A DNA stretch of 64,000 bases from Clostridia bacterium. GTDB lineage: Bacteria > Bacillota > Clostridia > Oscillospirales > Acutalibacteraceae. Shown here piece after piece: positions 60,382 to 64,000 of the stretch (the first letter of the stretch is position 1; every line of letters starts with the position of its first letter). The notes beneath the pieces are model-generated. The model made no database searches. It had not been told where the DNA came from and saw only the letters and a list, made by a program, of their open reading frames with translations. The stretch lies in contig JAFWZS010000072.1 of the NCBI GenBank assembly GCA_017522205.1, positions 1-64,000 on the forward strand, in the 5' to 3' direction. Made by a program: the position numbers and the translations under genes.

Positions 60382-60642
60382 ATGGCAAACATTAAATCAG
60401 CAAAGAAGCGTGTTCTCGTAAACGCAACAAAGCAGGCCAGAAATAAGTCAGCTAACTCAGCTCTTAAGACAGCTCTTAAGAAGGCTAACGCAGCTATTGA
60501 AGCAAACGCTGAAAATAAAGATGAAGCTGTTAAACTCGCAGTTAAGAAGATTGACCAGGCTACAGCAAAGGGTCTTCTCCACAAGAACAATGCTGCAAGA
60601 AAGAAGTCAGCTCTTGTAACAAAGCTCAACGCTTCAAAATAA
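60382..60642 (+). CDS. rpsT: Small subunit ribosomal protein S20
   Basis: An 86-aa, Lys/Ala-rich helical-bundle protein that binds 16S rRNA. It starts [14 protein letters not shown] and ends [16 protein letters not shown], both diagnostic. The SD GAGGAGGTG is 7 nt from the ATG. Codon use is strongly biased, as expected for a highly expressed gene. It has its own promoter and terminator. Confidence 0.98.
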   Translation: MANIKSAKKRVLVNATKQARNKSANSALKTALKKANAAIEANAENKDEAVKLAVKKIDQATAKGLLHKNNAARKKSALVTKLNASK

Positions 60643-60662
60643 GTTACTAAAGCAAGGATAGT

Positions 60663-60695
60663 GAGATAGGTTAACGCCTATCTCTTTTTCTTTTT
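60663..60695 (+). terminator. Terminator of rpsT
   Basis: GAGATAGG and CCTATCTC (60663-60670, 60677-60684), loop TTAACG, then TTTTTCTTTTT. Confidence 0.93.
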
Positions 60696-60743
60696 CAGGC
60701 ACAAATTTATGCAAAAAGTATTGTGTAATTTTCCTTAAATTAA

Positions 60744-60772
60744 TTGTATTTTTTTACTATATATGATATAGT
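60744..60772 (+). promoter_or_regulatory. Promoter of the exported LRR/FN3 protein genes
   Basis: -35 TTGTAT (60744-60749), 17-bp spacer, extended -10 TGA-TATAGT (60767-60772). The ATG is 48 bp downstream, leaving a short AT-rich leader. Confidence 0.72.
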
Positions 60773-60820
60773 TATATTAATTATAATATATGGCAACTTT
60801 TAACGGAGGATACTCTAACA

Positions 60821-63034
60821 ATGAAAAGGAATTTCAAAAGATTTTTACTTACGGTTTTTGCCGTAGCTTCTCTATTTACACTTCTTGCTTTTTCCTCAAG
60901 TGCAAAGGAATATAAATCGGGGAACTTCATATATAACGTGGGATCAAAATATGCTGTTCTTGTTGAATATACGGGAAAGAGCAAAACCGTAAAGATTCCC
61001 TCAAAGGTAAAGGATGTTCCCGTTACATCAATCGGTGAATGGGCATTCAGCGACAACCAAACCCTTAAGTCAATCACAATTCCCTCCACGGTAACAAAAA
61101 TCGGTGAGGCAGCCTTCAACAACTGCACATCTCTTTCAAAGGTTTCACTCCCAAAGAATCTTAAAAAGATTTCAGCCTCAGCCTTCTGGTACTGCACGGG
61201 ACTTAAGCAGATTTTTATTTATGACAAGGTTACCTCAATCGGTAAAAATGCCTTCAAGGGCTGCAGCAACGCAACAATTTACGTTGTAAAAGGCTCTTAT
61301 GCAGAAAAACACGTAAGCGAGCTTGACGGTGTTAAAATGGCTTACAGATACATCACCTCACTGAAATTTGACAAATCATCTCTTTCACTTCAGAAAGGAA
61401 GCAGTCAACAGCTCACCTACAAGGTTTCACCCACCAATGTATACAGCAAAAAGGTTACATACAAAAGCTCAAACGAAAAGGTTGCAACGGTTTCCTCAAA
61501 CGGAACAGTAAAGGGCATTTCCTACGGCACGGCAGTAATCACCTGCACCGCTAAAGACGGCAGCAAAAAGGTTTCATCCTGCACTGTAAAGGTTGTACCT
61601 AAAAATGTAAGCGGTCTCAAAACCACATCTGCTACCACAACATCTTACAAAATCAAATGGAGCAAGGTTGAGGGCGCTACAGGCTATCTCGTAAAGAAAT
61701 ACGACACAGAAAAGAAAGAATGGACAACTCTCGGAAAGACAACGAAAACAAGCTGGTCCTTCAGTAAGCTTCAGCCGGGTATGAGTGCAAGATTTGCAGT
61801 CAAGGCTTACACAGTAGTCGGCAGAACCACCTACTACTCACCTTCATATAAATACCTGACAGCAAAAACTCTTTCGCCCGATAAGGTTACGGGACTTACG
61901 GCAGTTCCCGGTTCAGGCAGCGTCACTCTTACATGGAACGACATTGACGACGCAACGGGATATATCGTATATGTATACGACAAGAACAAAGATGAGTACT
62001 ATCAGAAAGCAGACGTCTCTTCTTCCATTGCAGAAATCGGTTCACTTAAAAGCAGCACACCTTACAGCTTTGCAGTAAAGGCTTATTTCAGGAATGAAAG
62101 CGGCTCATCATATAGTAAGTACTATTCTGAAATCTGCTCAGTGACAACGCTTCCCGGTGCAGTAAAGGGCTTCTCTCTTCTTGACGATTACACAACAGCC
62201 GAAAGTGTTACTCTCACATGGACAAAGCTTTCAGATTGCGGCGGTTACATTATTTATCTCTATGATGCTGCCACAAAACAGTACAATCCCTATCACACCA
62301 TAAAAAACAACGAAGTTACAATTTTCACCGCTACAGGACTTAACCATGATACGGTTTACTACTTCAAAATAAGAGCTTACGGCACAGATGAAAGCAATGT
62401 CGGTGAACTCAGCAGCAAACTCAAAACAAGAACTCTCAAGAATCTCATAAATGAGAAAAACGGTCTTCAGCACTTTACGGATTCTTTCAATGCCACAAAG
62501 AATTCGACTGAAAGCTTCTCCCTTATAAAACAGTGCACCGTAAGCGACAGAAATGCTCCCGACAGCATTATTTATGACGGTATTCTTGATGAAATTGCAG
62601 TTTCATACAGCAGCTCCTACTCTATCATTTCAGGTGCTGAAAGCTTAACGCTTACACCTGTAACCGAGCTTATCGCTCCCTTCGGCAAGAATTCAGCTCT
62701 TGAAAGCTCAATGCTAAAGGAAAACTCCCTTACAGTTTCACCTGACGGCAACGGCTATAACATCAGCTTTGAGCTTCAGAGAGAAGACACCGAAGCTACA
62801 GCCACATCAAACGTTGCAGAAACTCCCGATTGGGCAAAAATCGAAGAAAAGAACAGCTCATTCAAGCTTCTCACCTGCACCTATGAGGGGACAAAAGTTA
62901 TTGCAAAAATCCGCGACGGAAAAATCGACCACGCCACAGTAAAAGTCCCCATGACTGTAACCTTCATTTATGACAACAAGGGTTACAGCTTTACACAGAC
63001 TGTGGAGTATAAGTATTTCTTCATCTGGAACTGA
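60821..63034 (+). CDS. Exported cell-surface protein: BspA-type LRR, Ig-like and FN3 domains
   Basis: A 737-aa protein. Signal peptide ~1-28 (hydrophobic FLLTVFAVASLFTLLAF, cut near SSA). Residues ~35-165 are BspA-type leucine-rich repeats (SIGEWAFSDN, KIGEAAFNNC, KISASAFWYC, SIGKNAFKGC). ~180-258 is a bacterial Ig-like (Big_2) domain (KVATVSSNGTVKGISYGTAVIT). Three FN3 domains (~262-545) follow, then a ~190-aa unrecognised C-terminal part. No LPXTG or membrane anchor is seen, so attachment may be non-covalent. Likely adhesion or glycan binding. The SD GGAGGA precedes the ATG. Confidence 0.88.
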   Translation: MKRNFKRFLLTVFAVASLFTLLAFSSSAKEYKSGNFIYNVGSKYAVLVEYTGKSKTVKIPSKVKDVPVTSIGEWAFSDNQTLKSITIPSTVTKIGEAAFNNCTSLSKVSLPKNLKKISASAFWYCTGLKQIFIYDKVTSIGKNAFKGCSNATIYVVKGSYAEKHVSELDGVKMAYRYITSLKFDKSSLSLQKGSSQQLTYKVSPTNVYSKKVTYKSSNEKVATVSSNGTVKGISYGTAVITCTAKDGSKKVSSCTVKVVPKNVSGLKTTSATTTSYKIKWSKVEGATGYLVKKYDTEKKEWTTLGKTTKTSWSFSKLQPGMSARFAVKAYTVVGRTTYYSPSYKYLTAKTLSPDKVTGLTAVPGSGSVTLTWNDIDDATGYIVYVYDKNKDEYYQKADVSSSIAEIGSLKSSTPYSFAVKAYFRNESGSSYSKYYSEICSVTTLPGAVKGFSLLDDYTTAESVTLTWTKLSDCGGYIIYLYDAATKQYNPYHTIKNNEVTIFTATGLNHDTVYYFKIRAYGTDESNVGELSSKLKTRTLKNLINEKNGLQHFTDSFNATKNSTESFSLIKQCTVSDRNAPDSIIYDGILDEIAVSYSSSYSIISGAESLTLTPVTELIAPFGKNSALESSMLKENSLTVSPDGNGYNISFELQREDTEATATSNVAETPDWAKIEEKNSSFKLLTCTYEGTKVIAKIRDGKIDHATVKVPMTVTFIYDNKGYSFTQTVEYKYFFIWN

Positions 63035-63078
63035 TTGCAAAGGCAATTAATTGATACACTTTTTCAGGAGGTAAAAAT

Positions 63079-64000
63079 ATGAAAAAAGCATTAAAACTTA
63101 TGGTTGCTCTTGTTTTTTCACTGACAATTGTCATGTCAAGCATAAGTATTTCTCTCGCTGCACCCGGCAAATTCACAGTAAAAGCAACAGTAGCTCCCAC
63201 TTCCGTAACTCTCAATTGGACAACCTCAAGCGGCGCAGAACAGTATATAGTTCAGCGCAAGCAAGGCTCACAGTGGAAAAAAGTTGCTACAGTTAATGCA
63301 CCCGCAACAAGCTGCACCATCAACAAGCTTACCACCGGCGGAACATATCAATACCGTGTTTGCGCAGTTGATGAGGATGCCGTACTCAACAATAAAACCT
63401 ACACTGACACAATTAAGGTTACTCCTTCTGTAGGAAAGACAACCGGTCTCAAGGCTGCAAACTATAACTACAACACTGTAAAGCTTTCATGGACAAAGCA
63501 GAGTGGTGTTACAGGTTATCAGATTTATCAGTACAACTCAAAGACCAAGAAGTACGTTAAGGTAAAAACCGTAAGCAGCAAGTACAACTACGCTTACATC
63601 AAGTCACTCAAAAACGGCTCAACCTACAAATTCAAGGTAAGAGCTTATCTCAAAGGCTCGAAAACTCTTTACGGCTCATACAGCTCAGTTGTAAGCGTAA
63701 AGGTTGCTGTACCTACACCCACGGTAAAGACAAGCGTTACATACAACACCGCAAAGCTTTCATGGAGTAAGGTTAAAGATGCAGACGGCTACAGAATTTA
63801 CAAGTATGATTCTGCAAAGAAAAAGTGGGTTACCGCAGTAAAATCCACAACAAAAACAAGCTACACCTTCAAGAGCCTTAAAACAGGCACAACCTACTCA
63901 TACAGAGTAAAGGCCTATCAGAAGACTTCCAAGAACACATATTGGAGCTCATACAAAACAGTAAAGGCTACTCCCACCCTCTCAAAGCCCACATCCTTCA
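63079..64000 (+). CDS. Exported FN3-repeat protein (3' end outside window)
   Basis: The first 307 residues of a secreted protein. Signal peptide ~1-27 (basic MKKALK, hydrophobic LMVALVFSLTIVM, cut after SLA). Then at least three FN3 domains, ~30-115, ~118-210 and ~212-300, each with the W...G.Y.I/V pattern (SWTKQSGVTGYQIYQY; SWSKVKDADGYRIYKY). The SD AGGAGG is 6 nt upstream. Only 44 bp separate it from the LRR/FN3 gene, with no strong terminator, so both are probably one transcript. The end of the gene and any anchor lie beyond 64000. Confidence 0.88.
   Translation, partial: MKKALKLMVALVFSLTIVMSSISISLAAPGKFTVKATVAPTSVTLNWTTSSGAEQYIVQRKQGSQWKKVATVNAPATSCTINKLTTGGTYQYRVCAVDEDAVLNNKTYTDTIKVTPSVGKTTGLKAANYNYNTVKLSWTKQSGVTGYQIYQYNSKTKKYVKVKTVSSKYNYAYIKSLKNGSTYKFKVRAYLKGSKTLYGSYSSVVSVKVAVPTPTVKTSVTYNTAKLSWSKVKDADGYRIYKYDSAKKKWVTAVKSTTKTSYTFKSLKTGTTYSYRVKAYQKTSKNTYWSSYKTVKATPTLSKPTSF

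Noticed and set aside
1..64000. CRISPR arrays or a classical defence island
   Set aside because: No regularly spaced direct repeats and no cas, restriction-modification or recognised defence operon was found by reading; the lone SLOG protein is not enough.

Overview
The window looks like chromosomal DNA of a spore-forming, anaerobic, gut-type clostridium (Oscillospiraceae/Lachnospiraceae-like; this placement is inference). The reasons are spore genes (spoIIP, gpr), an HrcA/CIRCE-controlled heat-shock operon, radical-SAM and oxygen-independent enzymes (anaerobic sulfatase maturase, a PflA-like activase relative, HemW, NfnAB), strong Shine-Dalgarno sites, AT-leaning composition and abundant polysaccharide-degradation genes. 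No CRISPR array, rRNA, intact tRNA, prophage or complete insertion sequence is visible.

Region 1 (1-15602) is a glycan-utilisation locus around an AraC regulator. Leftward it carries araC, a GH106-like enzyme, a fused TIM-barrel/Gfo-Idh-MocA enzyme, a second Gfo oxidoreductase and GH130 (cut by the window edge). Rightward it carries a membrane-anchored phosphoesterase, GH4, a YhhN-type lysoplasmalogenase, another phosphoesterase, a GPH sugar symporter, a glycerophosphodiesterase and a GH63-like enzyme. Two copies of a bipartite ~75-bp element with identical internal spacing precede the divergent operon and the fusion gene, and are probably the AraC operators.

Region 2 (15603-16389) is a small accessory pocket: a palindrome resembling abutted IS3-family ends, a DUF6809 gene, two degenerate tRNA-Leu 3' ends each followed by a terminator, and a GC-rich, heavily base-paired block.

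Region 3 (16390-23728) is a hexuronate/hexonate operon (two MDR dehydrogenases, UxaB, UxaA, a putative lactonase), preceded by what looks like a truncated class II aldolase, plus another Gfo oxidoreductase. Together the genes could convert L-galactonate, or a similar aldonate, to 2-keto-3-deoxygluconate.

Region 4 (23760-36155) is mixed: gtrA, proC, mscL with a zinc ribbon, a radical SAM protein, coaX, folT under a tetrahydrofolate riboswitch, a GPH transporter with a methyltransferase, a membrane sulfatase with its maturase, a phosphoesterase and a PNPOx-fold protein.

Region 5 (36178-51849) holds hrcA-grpE-dnaK-dnaJ, a striking perfect four-way-junction palindrome (41166-41281), an MBL hydrolase, a SLOG protein, nfnAB, a DUF2975/XRE/DUF4173 operon, lepA, hemW and a patatin.

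Region 6 (51867-64000) holds a 38-aa gene with its own promoter and terminator, an apparently cytosolic FN3 protein with nagB, a PHP phosphatase, dapA-dapB-M20 under a lysine riboswitch, spoIIP and gpr, rpsT, and two exported FN3-rich proteins, the last cut by the window edge. Starts were moved inward where a Shine-Dalgarno site supports a later codon.
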